56,744 nucleotides of DNA from JAPUDS01 sp039812985 (GCA_039812985.1 JBDHUL010000001.1:1-56744); one strand, 5' to 3'. Positions 42,716 to 52,469 are shown, numbered from the stretch's first letter. A program made the numbers and translations. The notes: generated by a model not told the origin, from the letters alone.

Positions 42716-43450
42716 CTATGTCATCATGGCGAGCACCGCAATCCGCCCGCCAACATCACCCGACGAATGAGAAAAATATTGGTTATTGGTGACAGTATCG
42801 ACATACGACACGGTGATATTATGGGACAATACACCTGCCGCAATCAGTCGCCGCTGGTTGTAGCCAGCAAGATCGAGATAATACCCGCTCCCGTGCCTAG
42901 CATACAAACCGCTCCATGTTGGGTCATCCTGTCGGTCAAACCATGCAAGCGAATATGACGCTGGGCCGGCGTGCGGACTCATCCAGACAATCACGTCTTC
43001 GGATCGGGATCCTTTCTCTGAAAAATACCTTGTCGCACACGTGGGCAAATCTGCATACGTGCTGTGGCGCCCCAAATGTAACATCGCGAGATACCGGCGC
43101 TTTGGGTCGTACATAATCGTCGCAACACAGTCGGCGACCGGTAAAAACAGGCCCACACCGGGCCGGTCAGTAAATAACATATCAGCCGCCACCCCAGGTG
43201 TATGCTTTGATGCATCATCGGGCACTACCTCAGTTACTACGGTATATGTTTGGTCACTCCCATACTGCACTTTCTGGTAAACACACTGCTCGTAACCAAC
43301 CCCAACCTGCCGGCAAAACGCTAAACGGTTTCGAACAACTGCTTCAGCGTGAAAGTCTTGGGTGCGGTCGAGCATCGTCCCATCATCTTTCGACGATACC
43401 GCCGTCCTTAAGCCTCGTGGAAAGCAGGTGGGCTGATCAGCGTGAACCAT
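42716..43450 (-). CDS. pgeF: PgeF/YfiH-like purine nucleoside phosphorylase or peptidoglycan-editing protein
   Basis: A 244-residue member of the former multicopper-polyphenol-oxidase (DUF152) family. The metal-site motifs are V-A-D-C (about 102-105), the His in M-L-H-L-G-R (about 117-122) where the family usually has H-A-G-W-R, and S-P-H-A-G-P (about 152-157). Members act as purine nucleoside phosphorylases/adenosine deaminases (LACC1-like) and as PgeF in peptidoglycan precursor editing. The tryptophan of H-A-G-W is replaced by Arg. It overlaps rsmA by 14 bases. Confidence 0.85.
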   Translation of the reverse strand: MVHADQPTCFPRGLRTAVSSKDDGTMLDRTQDFHAEAVVRNRLAFCRQVGVGYEQCVYQKVQYGSDQTYTVVTEVVPDDASKHTPGVAADMLFTDRPGVGLFLPVADCVATIMYDPKRRYLAMLHLGRHSTYADLPTCATRYFSEKGSRSEDVIVWMSPHAGPASYSLAWFDRQDDPTWSGLYARHGSGYYLDLAGYNQRRLIAAGVLSHNITVSYVDTVTNNQYFSHSSGDVGGRIAVLAMMT

Positions 43451-44210
43451 AAAGTCTTGCGAGCACTACCCACGACCCAACTGGAACATCGGCCGCACGT
43501 TCGTCGGCTGCGATATCAGCCTGGCGACAGAGAGATTCGGCATCATCTTTCGCCAGCCCTAGTCCGCCGGCAAGGGCGGTTTTTAGTTTCTTACGGGGCG
43601 TCGAAAATCCTGCATCAATCACTCGCCAAACATCCTTTTGATTTGTTTCTACATATTTGTCCACGTGTTTTTTTGTGCATATAACTACTTGACTATCGAC
43701 ATTTGGTGGCGGAGTAAAATACTCTTTTGGAACACGTGTACCACAAAGTATGTCGTAGTGTAACTGCGTTTTAACTGCAACGGGCGTCAGCTTTCCGGGC
43801 CCAGCTGCTAGTTTATCGGCCACTTCTTGCTGAACAAGCAACGCCATAGCAGCCGGCTGATTGAAGGATCGAAGCATATGTTCAAGTATTTTTTGGGTAA
43901 TATAGTATGGCACATTTGCCACCACTTTGTACCCTTTCGGCATAGTGTTGAGGTTGTACGTCAGAATATCCGCCTGGACAACTGTCAGATTCTTGCCCGG
44001 GAACTGGCCGGGAAGCTTTCGTGCGAGAGGAGCATCGTACTCAACCGCAATAACGCGCTCCACCCTGCCAAGCAATACACTGGTCAGTGTTCCGAGACCC
44101 GGACCAATTTCAAGTACGGTATCCTGATCGCCAAGCGGCAACGAATCGGCAATACGTTCAAGCATGCGACGATCTTTCAGCCAGTGTTGCCCCAGGGCTT
44201 TCTTGGGCAC
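43437..44210 (-). CDS. rsmA: 16S rRNA dimethyladenosine transferase RsmA/KsgA
   Basis: A 257-residue Rossmann methyltransferase that dimethylates two adjacent adenosines at the 3' end of 16S rRNA. The start is set at GTG 44210, four bases after the RpfB-like stop, because this begins with the family's K-K-A-L-G-Q-H-W; the longer frame to 44450 lies inside the neighbour. Motif I is E-I-G-P-G-L-G-T-L-T (about 35-44); the catalytic motif is N-V-P-Y-Y-I (about 97-102). The GGTGG in the end of the upstream gene can serve as ribosome-binding site. Confidence 0.93.
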   Translation of the reverse strand: MPKKALGQHWLKDRRMLERIADSLPLGDQDTVLEIGPGLGTLTSVLLGRVERVIAVEYDAPLARKLPGQFPGKNLTVVQADILTYNLNTMPKGYKVVANVPYYITQKILEHMLRSFNQPAAMALLVQQEVADKLAAGPGKLTPVAVKTQLHYDILCGTRVPKEYFTPPPNVDSQVVICTKKHVDKYVETNQKDVWRVIDAGFSTPRKKLKTALAGGLGLAKDDAESLCRQADIAADERAADVPVGSWVVLARLYGSR

Positions 44211-44214
44211 GCGG

Positions 44215-45420
44215 CTACCACCAGTGATTTTTGATCCAGAAGGAATACGCACCCGCCCAACTACCATACCGTCCAACAGCATAGCCGTTGCACCAACGTA
44301 ACTGCGTAATTGGGTTTGTCGCCCAGTCGCTTCCGGCCGATGCCATCTTACTACCAGGCAATGCCTGACAGAGACCATAAGCACCTGAGCCGCTGTAGTT
44401 TGATTTTGTTGCGCCCCAACCAGATTCATGACTGACGATAAATTCGACATACCCGTAGTCTGAGGTGGAAATCCCGGCCGCTGCCATCCAGTCGGTGTGC
44501 GAGCCAGCCGGCATCACCACCTTTGTGCCAACTACAACAACCTGCTTAACTGGGGCTAGCGTAACAACGCTGGCAATTTCTTTACGTGAGACCTCGGCGC
44601 CGTCCTTTGTCTCTATTTCGTATGTTGCATTTCGCTTACCGTCAGCGCCCACCTCTTTAACCTCTCGCAGTCCAAGTGTTTTTTCAGCATCTTTAATTTC
44701 TTCAGTTGGACGCGTCATGACTTCTTCTTGAGTAACGGTCTGTTTACCATTTCGCCAAATACGCACATTCATCCCTGGCGAAATTGGAGCTGACAAAGCA
44801 GGTGAAACACCGTCAGCCACTCCGAGAGTAACTCCTTTTTCCTTCAAAAGCTGCTCAATCGTAGTTGCCTGAGTGCGGGCTTCAAACTGTTTGCCGTACA
44901 GCGTAAGGTTAAATACCGTCGCACGCCTCACAACAAGGCGTAGTCCCGCACCGCCCTCACTAAGTACGCTATCGACTCGCTCAAGCGCTGTAACATCTTC
45001 GTCATAGTAAGGCAACCCAGCAGCCTTCATGATGAGTCGCGGGCTTTGTTCGGCAGTAACGACTTTGAACCGTGTCGCACCATCGACAATCACCACCGGC
45101 CGTGCTCGGAAAATATTGACCTGGTAGGTTTTTGCCTCGAGTTTTTCGGTGATAGCAGGCTCCACGATGTCTTTTTGACTGGTTGCAACATCTGCCTGGG
45201 CAAGCGCATCACCGACTGTTTCGCCTTTGGTGAATACTGTTATCTCTTTTGATCCATCGTGTATCGTGACCAAACGCTGTACGGTCAAGGTTTTAGCGCT
45301 TGCTGCAAATACCTGCGGAACAAAAATAACCAGGCCGGCAAAAACGATAACTGCGAGCAAGGCAATACCATTAAGCGGCGTCAAGAAAGCGTGGTGAAAA
45401 CGACGATAGGTTAATTTCAT
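44215..45420 (-). CDS. RpfB-like resuscitation/lytic transglycosylase with DUF348 and G5 domains
   Basis: A 401-residue secreted wall protein. Signal or anchor segment at about 17-40. DUF348 repeats follow (about 45-85, 100-150 and 160-205, with T-V-G-D-A-L and T-I-E-Q-L-L-K-E-K-G-V). A G5 domain occupies about 225-305. The C-terminal transglycosylase-like domain (about 320-401) has S-H-E-S-G-W, whose Glu is the likely acid, and G-A-Y-G-L-C-Q-A. This is the RpfB/YabE plan, which cleaves glycan strands and promotes regrowth. The order RpfB-like then rsmA, near tatD and metG, matches Actinobacteria and Firmicutes. It has its own promoter. Confidence 0.88.
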   Translation of the reverse strand: MKLTYRRFHHAFLTPLNGIALLAVIVFAGLVIFVPQVFAASAKTLTVQRLVTIHDGSKEITVFTKGETVGDALAQADVATSQKDIVEPAITEKLEAKTYQVNIFRARPVVIVDGATRFKVVTAEQSPRLIMKAAGLPYYDEDVTALERVDSVLSEGGAGLRLVVRRATVFNLTLYGKQFEARTQATTIEQLLKEKGVTLGVADGVSPALSAPISPGMNVRIWRNGKQTVTQEEVMTRPTEEIKDAEKTLGLREVKEVGADGKRNATYEIETKDGAEVSRKEIASVVTLAPVKQVVVVGTKVVMPAGSHTDWMAAAGISTSDYGYVEFIVSHESGWGATKSNYSGSGAYGLCQALPGSKMASAGSDWATNPITQLRWCNGYAVGRYGSWAGAYSFWIKNHWW

Positions 45421-45429
45421 ACATCAAGT

Positions 45430-45485
45430 GTTTGTCTCTCGAACAAACTGGCAACCATTGTACCAAATCAGCCCGGGTCATGCAA
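45430..45485 (-). promoter_or_regulatory. Promoter and leader hairpin of the RpfB-like gene
   Basis: Minus strand: TTGCAT (45480-45485), 17-base spacer, TACAAT (45457-45462) preceded by TGG. The leader of about 30 bases carries a hairpin (GTTTGT, 7-base loop, ACAAAC; 45430-45448) shortly before the ATG at 45420, which could modulate translation. Confidence 0.55.
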
Positions 45486-45492
45486 ATTGAAC

Positions 45493-47607
45493 TCATGCTT
45501 TCTCAAGAGGAGCAAATGCCGCATTAAGCGTTTTAATACCCCGAGCACCAAAGCTAATCTTGAGCATCGTTCCATCAACTGCAACTACCCTGCCCACGCC
45601 AAAAAGTTGATGCTTAACCCGGTCACCACTTGAAAAATCGACTTCTTCATCCAGCACGACCCGCGGTTCGTGCGCCGCGCCAAACGCCATCGCTTCACTT
45701 GGCGCCACCTGCGCTACCTCCATATCGTCGAGGAACCGCGATGGCGGGTTATATTGCCGTGATCCAAATGACAACCGCGAACTTGCGGTCAGCAAATAGA
45801 GTTCTTCACGAGCACGTGTCATCCCCACGTAGCAAAGACGCCGCTCCTCCTCGAGCTCAGACTGGTTGTAGAGTGCTCGAGTCTGCGGAAACAACCCCTC
45901 TTCCATACCGACCATAAACACTACTGGAAACTCCAGACCTTTTGCGGCATGCAGCGTCATGAGTGTGACAGCCGGCTTGTTCGCCATATCGTCGGCTGAA
46001 GACACAAGCGCAACTTCCTCGAGATATGTTTGTAAGTCCGTATCGGGACGGTCTTCGGCATCGCTGACGAGCTCTTTGACGTTTTCCTGACGCTCTTCGG
46101 CCCGCACAGTGCCATCATCAAGATACTCGAGATACCGGAACCGTCGTATGACCAGTTGGATGAGTCGTGCAAGTGGCACATCGGGCACTTCAGCTGCAAG
46201 ATGAGTGAGCGCATCACCAAGGTCTTTGAGCGCTGTTCGCGCCCGCGGCGTCAGATCATTACAGAGCTCAACCTGATTCATAGCCGCAACAAGCGTAAGC
46301 CCTGTCGTTTCTGCCCAAGTCAAAAAACGCTCAACGCTCACGTCGCCAAGACCGCGTGCTGGCACATTCACAACCCGACGAAAACTGGCAAGATCTGAGG
46401 GTTGATAGAGTAACCGCAAGTAGCATAGTATATCCTTGACTTCAGCTCGATCGTAAAACCGCGTGCCACCCACCATCTTGTACGGTACGCTGTAACGTAC
46501 CATGGCTTCTTCAAGCGCGCGACTCTGAGCGTTAGTACGATACAACACCGCAAAGTCCTGAAAACCCCGCATACGCGCATCAACCGCCAGCTTTATGCGA
46601 CTCACAATCGCTTCGGCCTCATGCAACTCACTTGACACGTGCACGACCTGTACGGGCATACCCCCGTCGTGGTCGGTAGTGAGTTTTTTGTCAGATCGCT
46701 GCTGGTTTTTCGTAATGACATTGTGAGCAGCGTCGAGAATAGGCTTGGTCGATCGATAGTTTTTCTCAAGCTTTATGACTGTCGCGCCCGGAAAATCTCG
46801 CTCAAAGTTGAGTATGTTTGTAAAGTCGGCTCCACGCCAGCTATATATTGACTGCCAGTCGTCCCCGACAACACAAATATTTTCGTGGTCGCCTGTGAGT
46901 AGTCTTATGAGGCGATACTGTACTTTATTGGTGTCTTGGTACTCATCGACCAATACCGCTCTAAACCGGCGCTGCCAGGTCTCGCGCACCGGCGGGACAT
47001 CACTCAGCAAACGCAATGTCTCAAGTAGCAGGTCATCAAAATCAAGACTCTGAGCATTTTTTTTCAACCGTTCATAACGAGGGAACACGTTCGCTACTAC
47101 CCGCTGCAAGGGAAGGTGCGCCGTTTCAGCATACTCGGCGGCTGACACACCTTCGTTTTTTGCACTACTTATAAGGCTACCGATAGAACGTGGTGTATAA
47201 CTTTTTTCAGAGATATTTTGCTCTTTCATCACGGCCTTGATAAACCCCAACCGGTCAGATTCATCAAGGATAACAAAGTTTTTCGGTACTCCTATATGCT
47301 CACCATCGTAACGTAACATCCGAACACATATAGAGTGAAATGTCCCCATCCAAGGCATAAAGCCACGACTGCTGGCGTCTTCGCCGAGTAGCGCCCCCAA
47401 ACGCTCACGCATTTCTTTAGCAGCTTTGTTCGTAAATGTCACCGCGAGCACCGCATGAGTAGGCACGCCGCCCTGCACAAGGTGCGCGATGCGGTGAGTA
47501 AGTGTTTTGGTCTTCCCCGAGCCTGCTCCAGCAAGCAACAGCAACGGCCCGTCGCCGTGACGTACTGCACCGGCCTGTGCTTCGTTGAGTCCCGCAAAAA
47601 CATCCAT
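45493..47607 (-). CDS. pcrA: UvrD/PcrA-family DNA helicase
   Basis: A 704-residue superfamily 1A helicase. Motif I is G-A-G-S-G-K-T-K-T (about 27-35), motif II V-D-E-Y-Q-D-T-N (about 219-226), motif III G-D-D-W-Q-S-I-Y-S-W-R-G-A (about 246-258), motif V M-T-L-H-A-A-K-G-L-E-F (about 557-567), and motif VI V-G-M-T-R-A (about 605-610). The C-terminus has the Tudor-like K-H-Q-L-F-G-V-G-R-V used by PcrA to contact RNA polymerase. It would displace DNA in excision repair with the UvrA and UvrC also encoded here. Confidence 0.95.
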   Translation of the reverse strand: MDVFAGLNEAQAGAVRHGDGPLLLLAGAGSGKTKTLTHRIAHLVQGGVPTHAVLAVTFTNKAAKEMRERLGALLGEDASSRGFMPWMGTFHSICVRMLRYDGEHIGVPKNFVILDESDRLGFIKAVMKEQNISEKSYTPRSIGSLISSAKNEGVSAAEYAETAHLPLQRVVANVFPRYERLKKNAQSLDFDDLLLETLRLLSDVPPVRETWQRRFRAVLVDEYQDTNKVQYRLIRLLTGDHENICVVGDDWQSIYSWRGADFTNILNFERDFPGATVIKLEKNYRSTKPILDAAHNVITKNQQRSDKKLTTDHDGGMPVQVVHVSSELHEAEAIVSRIKLAVDARMRGFQDFAVLYRTNAQSRALEEAMVRYSVPYKMVGGTRFYDRAEVKDILCYLRLLYQPSDLASFRRVVNVPARGLGDVSVERFLTWAETTGLTLVAAMNQVELCNDLTPRARTALKDLGDALTHLAAEVPDVPLARLIQLVIRRFRYLEYLDDGTVRAEERQENVKELVSDAEDRPDTDLQTYLEEVALVSSADDMANKPAVTLMTLHAAKGLEFPVVFMVGMEEGLFPQTRALYNQSELEEERRLCYVGMTRAREELYLLTASSRLSFGSRQYNPPSRFLDDMEVAQVAPSEAMAFGAAHEPRVVLDEEVDFSSGDRVKHQLFGVGRVVAVDGTMLKISFGARGIKTLNAAFAPLEKA

Positions 47608-47661
47608 AGTCGTCTTCCATTGTATACGACCCAGAGACCCAAAGTTGTTGTGTTTTTCTCG

Positions 47662-48771
47662 TTAGATAAGTTTCATGACAAATATCGCGTACCAAGCTGC
47701 TGCCCCGAGCGATGTCAACACGATGAGCAATAGCGTTATCCAAAGCGCCTTATGTCCCTTTTTGGGCGGGGCGGCTATGGGTTGATGGTATTCTTTTGTG
47801 TCGAATACCGGGTGGACTTCGTTCTGACCGTCATCTGCCCCTGTGGCAACCTTGTACTGCTGAGGAATAGATGTCGCCCTGCCAGTGTCGGCCACGAGAT
47901 CATTATTGCCCGACTCTTCATCAGCTTCTTCTCCCGTGATAGATGTATTGTCAGACTCAACCGAAACCACATCAGGGGCAAGTTCCTCTGGCAAGGGTAC
48001 TTTTGGTAGCGGCTCGCCCTGATGATCTTCATCGGTGTCGCTCCGCGCTGAGTGGGCATTATCTGAAATACCAGCTGTGTTATCTTTCTCTGTGCCAGCA
48101 CTCGCAAATGCTCCAAGCGGCCGTTTTTCGACATCGTTTGCATTGATAAACGGTGTCTGAACGGGCTCATGGAGTGATTCCGGAGTCTCGGCTAGCTCAT
48201 GTAGCGCTGAGTTGGGATGCGCGTCCGTGGAACCATTCATTGCCGTCGCAAACCCAGATTCCGCATGCGCAATCTCAGGAAGGTCAGAGTTGTCGTCATC
48301 GGTGTCTTGTGTCGATGCTGATCGATTCTCTGCTTTAGCCATAACGTCTAGTGGATCTGGCCATTCTGAATGAGGCGTTTGCGTTACCGTACCTGCATTC
48401 TCAACCGGCGGCTTTGTCTCTTCAGGAGTCTCAACACCCTGTTCAGACTGTGGCGGCGTGCTCCTTGCCTGACCTCTTATAGGTTGGGGGACCGCTTCGA
48501 CAATGTCGGGATGCAGCGGTTGCAATACAACCGATTGTCGACTCACCGAACGCGCTGGAGCAGACGGCGTCATGTCAGATGAGGGATGTACCATATCCAT
48601 GAACTGACCTCGAGGCTTCTGGACAGATGAAGCAACCGGAAGATCATCCGTACCCAATGATGACGGTGTCTTTGGAGCTGCCCCTGCATCAACAAGGGGC
48701 GAGGCGGGGCTTGATTGCCGAAGCACCGAATTTATTGCTTTATCTAGTTCGTCGAAATTGATATCGTCCAT
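47662..48771 (-). CDS. Acidic, disordered tail-anchored protein, function unknown
   Basis: A 369-residue protein whose first 335 residues are Pro-, Ser-, Glu- and Asp-rich without hydrophobic runs, so largely disordered. A single membrane helix lies at the very C-terminus (about 344-366), after a K-K-G-H-K motif, giving a tail-anchored protein with a cytosolic N-terminus or an exported tail. No family was recognised. It lies between tpiA and pcrA on the same strand. Confidence 0.6.
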   Translation of the reverse strand: MDDINFDELDKAINSVLRQSSPASPLVDAGAAPKTPSSLGTDDLPVASSVQKPRGQFMDMVHPSSDMTPSAPARSVSRQSVVLQPLHPDIVEAVPQPIRGQARSTPPQSEQGVETPEETKPPVENAGTVTQTPHSEWPDPLDVMAKAENRSASTQDTDDDNSDLPEIAHAESGFATAMNGSTDAHPNSALHELAETPESLHEPVQTPFINANDVEKRPLGAFASAGTEKDNTAGISDNAHSARSDTDEDHQGEPLPKVPLPEELAPDVVSVESDNTSITGEEADEESGNNDLVADTGRATSIPQQYKVATGADDGQNEVHPVFDTKEYHQPIAAPPKKGHKALWITLLLIVLTSLGAAAWYAIFVMKLI

Positions 48772-48789
48772 GCCTACCCTTATGTTATC

Positions 48790-49557
48790 CTACTTCTTCT
48801 GTTGCTTTCCAGCCTGTTTTACAATCTCAGCAAACACCTCAGGTTGTAAGCTCGCTCCACCGATGAGCAGGCCATCAATGCCACTTTCCTGTAGAAAACC
48901 CGAAGCGTTTGAAGCATTGACACTGCCACCATATAGGAACCTGATAGCCTCCGAAGCCTTTTTGCCATAAAGCGCAGCAATATGCTTTCTAGTTGCTTTT
49001 TCAACAACGATAACATCTTTAAGAGAGGGTATTTTCCCACTGCCAATCGCCCAGACTGGTTCATAGGCTATGGCAATTTCGGACATCTCCTCGCTCGTCA
49101 CATTTGCAAGACCGCTGGTAAGTTGGTCACGCACAACTTCAACCGTTTCTCCTTCGGCGCGTTCGTGGGCTGTTTCCCCGACACATAAAATTGGTTTCAT
49201 CCGGCTACGGATGACGGCCTGGACTTTTTGTCGAATATCCCGTTCTGTTTCGTGAAATACATGTCGCCGTTCCGAATGCCCGACGAGTACGTAATCCACC
49301 ACACCGTGGAGCATAGCCGCGGATACTTCTCCGGTAAACGCCCCTTCATCACGCCAGTAGCAGTTCTGGGCGCCAAGTTTGAACTGACGATGGTTCACCT
49401 GCAAACTGAGCGACTGGAGGGCTAAAAAGTTTGGGCACAGCACGACATCAACGGAACGGGGTACCCGCACCTTCTCACTTAAACGATGGAGCAAAAGGCT
49501 TGCTTTGTGCGTATTGTGGTACATTTTCCAGTTGCCGACTATCAGCTTTTTCCGCAT
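48790..49557 (-). CDS. tpiA: Triosephosphate isomerase
   Basis: A 255-residue TIM-barrel enzyme interconverting dihydroxyacetone phosphate and glyceraldehyde 3-phosphate. Catalytic residues are seen in G-N-W-K-M (Lys), V-G-H-S-E-R-R (His) and A-Y-E-P-V-W-A-I-G (Glu); the phosphate loop is L-Y-G-G-S-V-N. ATG 49557 is preferred over the TTG one codon earlier. A TACAAT-type -10 lies just upstream, in the gap to pgk, so it may have its own promoter besides read-through. Confidence 0.96.
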   Translation of the reverse strand: MRKKLIVGNWKMYHNTHKASLLLHRLSEKVRVPRSVDVVLCPNFLALQSLSLQVNHRQFKLGAQNCYWRDEGAFTGEVSAAMLHGVVDYVLVGHSERRHVFHETERDIRQKVQAVIRSRMKPILCVGETAHERAEGETVEVVRDQLTSGLANVTSEEMSEIAIAYEPVWAIGSGKIPSLKDVIVVEKATRKHIAALYGKKASEAIRFLYGGSVNASNASGFLQESGIDGLLIGGASLQPEVFAEIVKQAGKQQKK

Positions 49558-49604
49558 CAACCGTTCCTGTTGTTATATTGCTTACGTTTATTGTACCCCA
49601 TACG

Positions 49605-50840
49605 TTAGCGAGCGTCCATAAGCACTTCTATACCTGGAAGTTTTTTTCCCGCCATAAGCTCTAGGCTCGCCCCGCCACCGGTCGATACCAGCCCAAAGCT
49701 GTCGCCATGGGCAGCATCCCAGTGCAACACAAAGTCGGCCGTATCGCCGCCGCCTACGACAGAGGTAATGGCCGTTTTATGAGTCGCAAGAAATAACGCT
49801 AGCCTGGCCGACCCATGAGCGAACTGCGGTACTTCTGCGCGCCCTAGTGTTCCGTTCCAAATGACCGTCCCGGCCGACGCGAGCACGTGGTCAATACGAG
49901 CCATTGTTTTACTCCCAATATCAAGGATAATGTCATCTTGATCGACGTCGCGAGCAGACTTTTCAACCCGCTCTGCTTGCGCCGATAGGTCTTTTGCAAC
50001 TGCGACATCGGTTGGCAGGATGAAAAAATCTTCAGCTTCGTCGAGGCCAACTTTTTTAGCAACGGCCGCCTCGACGTCGCGTACGACACGCTCAGCTCCT
50101 TGCTCGACCAGGCTCTTGCCGACTGGAAAGCCTTTTTCTTGTAAGAAATTATTTGCCATTGCCCCACCGATAATCACCGTGTCAGAGATCTCAACAAACT
50201 TCTCCACAAGCTGGATTTTGTCAGATATTTTCGCACCGCCCAGCACAGCCACAAGCGGACGCTTTGGGTCTTTCATGGCATGCGTGATCGTCATGTATTC
50301 CTTTTCAAGAAGGAGCCCGGCAACACTGGGCAAGAACTCGGTGATAGCACTCGTCGACGCCTGAGCCCGATGCGCCACCCCAAACCCATCTTCGACAAAA
50401 TAGCTTGCCTGGCTACTCTGGGCCAGGTCACGGGCAAAAACTCGATCATTCGTTTCATCACCAGGGTAAAAGCGCACGTTTTCAAGCAACAACACGCTCC
50501 CTTTACCGGCGTGTTTTATAGCTGTGACAACTTTATCACCAATACAGTCATCAACAAACCGCACCGAACGTCCAAGCAGCTCCCTCAGCCGTTGAGCCAC
50601 GGGTGAGAGGCTTAGTTCTGGTGCCACCTTTCCGCCAGGCCGCCCGAGATGTGCCATAAGCACCACTGTACACCCTCGTGCAAGCAACGCTTCGATCGTT
50701 GGTATGCTTGAACGAATACGATAATCGTCTTTTATCGCGCCACTCTCCTGAGGTACGTTGTAGTCAGCTCGCACCAGTACGACTTTTCCGTCGAGAGGCA
50801 CGTCGCGCATAGACATTTTATAGAACCCACCCTGTTTCAT
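49605..50840 (-). CDS. pgk: Phosphoglycerate kinase
   Basis: A 411-residue glycolytic kinase that makes ATP from 1,3-bisphosphoglycerate. N-domain substrate motifs: V-L-V-R-A-D-Y-N-V-P (about 21-30) and A-H-L-G-R-P-G-G (about 63-70). C-domain: A-V-L-G-G-A-K-I-S-D-K and the G-G-G-D-T-A-D loop near 362-368. The classical D-x-N in the first motif reads A-D-Y-N. ATG 50840 lies six bases after TATGAT (50847-50852), fitting a leaderless start; ATGs at 50816 and 50810 are alternatives nearer to the domain. Followed by tpiA 47 bases on. Confidence 0.95.
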   Translation of the reverse strand: MKQGGFYKMSMRDVPLDGKVVLVRADYNVPQESGAIKDDYRIRSSIPTIEALLARGCTVVLMAHLGRPGGKVAPELSLSPVAQRLRELLGRSVRFVDDCIGDKVVTAIKHAGKGSVLLLENVRFYPGDETNDRVFARDLAQSSQASYFVEDGFGVAHRAQASTSAITEFLPSVAGLLLEKEYMTITHAMKDPKRPLVAVLGGAKISDKIQLVEKFVEISDTVIIGGAMANNFLQEKGFPVGKSLVEQGAERVVRDVEAAVAKKVGLDEAEDFFILPTDVAVAKDLSAQAERVEKSARDVDQDDIILDIGSKTMARIDHVLASAGTVIWNGTLGRAEVPQFAHGSARLALFLATHKTAITSVVGGGDTADFVLHWDAAHGDSFGLVSTGGGASLELMAGKKLPGIEVLMDAR

Positions 50841-50967
50841 GTATGTATCATATCATACAGCAGGGCGTGCGGTGAATGACACTCATGGCCTCATCGCAAT
50901 CCAACTTTATGAAAAGGAAGACGTCCGTCCAAACGTGTTCCCGATACACTCAGAGAGACCTAGCCCG

Positions 50968-52428
50968 CTAGACGGTCCTCACGCGAATCGTGTCAGTACC
51001 ACCCATCACTCCCGGCTGCTTACCACTGACAAGCACTACCTGGTCGCCTTCGTGCAGCAAATCGCCACCGGCAAGCTCCTGAGCCAGTTTAAATCCAGCA
51101 TTCTCACCATCTTCTCTGTAAAAACTCTTCACTCCGTAAAACAAACAAAGTTGCTGAGCAACACGTCGGCTACTCGATACCCCAATAATCTCCCGCGATG
51201 GCCGGTTAGCGGCTATATAGGCCGCCGTAGCTCCGCTCTTCGTTTCGGCTACAATCGCCGCAGCCTTCAAATAATGGGCTGCCTTGACAGCCGAATGGCT
51301 GATAACTGCCGCAATCGTGTCCATATCATCCGGTATAGCGAGCGGCTGAATTGGTACGTTTTCCTGAGTCGCGAGAATAGTCCGTTTCATCGTTTCAACT
51401 GCTTGCAACGGATAGTGTCCCATGGCAGTTTCTTCGCTCATCATGATAGCATCAGCCCCTTGTATAACGGCATTTGCTATATCACTCACCTCAGCTCGAG
51501 TCGCCTGCGGGCTATCGGTCATCGTACCGAGCACCTGTGTCGCGACAATGCTTACTTTGGCATGTTTTTGGCACAAGGCAATTATTTCGCGCTGAATAGC
51601 CGGTACTAGCTCTGGGCCAACCTCATACGCAAGGTCACCGCGCGCAACCATCACGACATCGCTCACCGAAACAATATGCTCCAATTCCTCTGGGTCAACT
51701 GCCGTTTCGGTTTCCAGTTTGGTCACGATGTGCGCATCATAATTTTTTTCGGCTAAGTAGGCCCGCAGCATCTCAACATCCGTCGCGCGGTGCACAAAAC
51801 TGAGCGCAACATAATCAAAGTCCTGCGTGGCGCCAAAATCAACATCTTCTAAGTCTTTCGGGGTCAACACCTCGCCAGTAAAGTCCGTGTCCGGCAGATT
51901 GATGCCTTTTTTGCTCATGAGGACACCGCCGTTTTGGGCAGTCGCAGTCACCGTGTGCGTTTCTTTGTTGACCGACGTTGCAATCGCCTTAATCTTGCCA
52001 TCAAATATAAACACGCGATCACCAACCTTAACTTTCTGGCTGATGTCATGTTGCACAGGAACGACATGCCCTTCATGGTGGGTGTCATAACGTAGATGAA
52101 TCTCATCACCAGTCTTAATCTGGTAGTGGTTATTTTCTATCTCTCCGAGACGGATTTTCGGACCCTGAAGATCCTGCAAAATAGCGACTGGTTTTTTTAG
52201 CTTGCGACTGGCACGACGTATGTCCTTGATGACCTGGGCAGCCCAGTCGTAGTTCGAATGGCCGTTCTTTCCAACATGGCTAAAATTTATCCGTAGACAG
52301 TTCACCCCAGCGTGAATCAGCTCCTCTATGGTTTCATAGCTATCTGAAGCTGGACCGATGGTAGCAACGATTTTTGTTCGTTTTATAGCTGGTAAGTAGT
52401 TAAGGTGTGCGAGTCGTATATTTGTCAT
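50968..52428 (-). CDS. pyk: Pyruvate kinase
   Basis: A 486-residue enzyme converting phosphoenolpyruvate and ADP to pyruvate and ATP. N-terminal K-I-V-A-T-I-G-P-A-S, active-site loop L-x-I-N-F-S-H, B domain (about 85-180), the signature near I-V-T-K-L-E-T-E, then M-V-A-R-G-D-L-A and M-S-E-E-T-A-M-G. A complete C-terminal allosteric domain follows. In the usual S-G-E-T the Gly is Glu. ATG 52428 is chosen; the earlier in-frame GTG is only two bases from the -10 TACACT. Next to ppsA, which runs the reverse reaction. Confidence 0.95.
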   Translation of the reverse strand: MTNIRLAHLNYLPAIKRTKIVATIGPASDSYETIEELIHAGVNCLRINFSHVGKNGHSNYDWAAQVIKDIRRASRKLKKPVAILQDLQGPKIRLGEIENNHYQIKTGDEIHLRYDTHHEGHVVPVQHDISQKVKVGDRVFIFDGKIKAIATSVNKETHTVTATAQNGGVLMSKKGINLPDTDFTGEVLTPKDLEDVDFGATQDFDYVALSFVHRATDVEMLRAYLAEKNYDAHIVTKLETETAVDPEELEHIVSVSDVVMVARGDLAYEVGPELVPAIQREIIALCQKHAKVSIVATQVLGTMTDSPQATRAEVSDIANAVIQGADAIMMSEETAMGHYPLQAVETMKRTILATQENVPIQPLAIPDDMDTIAAVISHSAVKAAHYLKAAAIVAETKSGATAAYIAANRPSREIIGVSSSRRVAQQLCLFYGVKSFYREDGENAGFKLAQELAGGDLLHEGDQVVLVSGKQPGVMGGTDTIRVRTV

Positions 52429-52469
52429 ATCGACCACCCAGTGTACACGAACTGTCTCTGAAAAACCAG

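Noticed and set aside
43437..44450. 337-residue version of RsmA
   Set aside because: The extension overlaps the RpfB-like gene by 236 bases; the GTG at 44210 gives the standard N-terminus and length.
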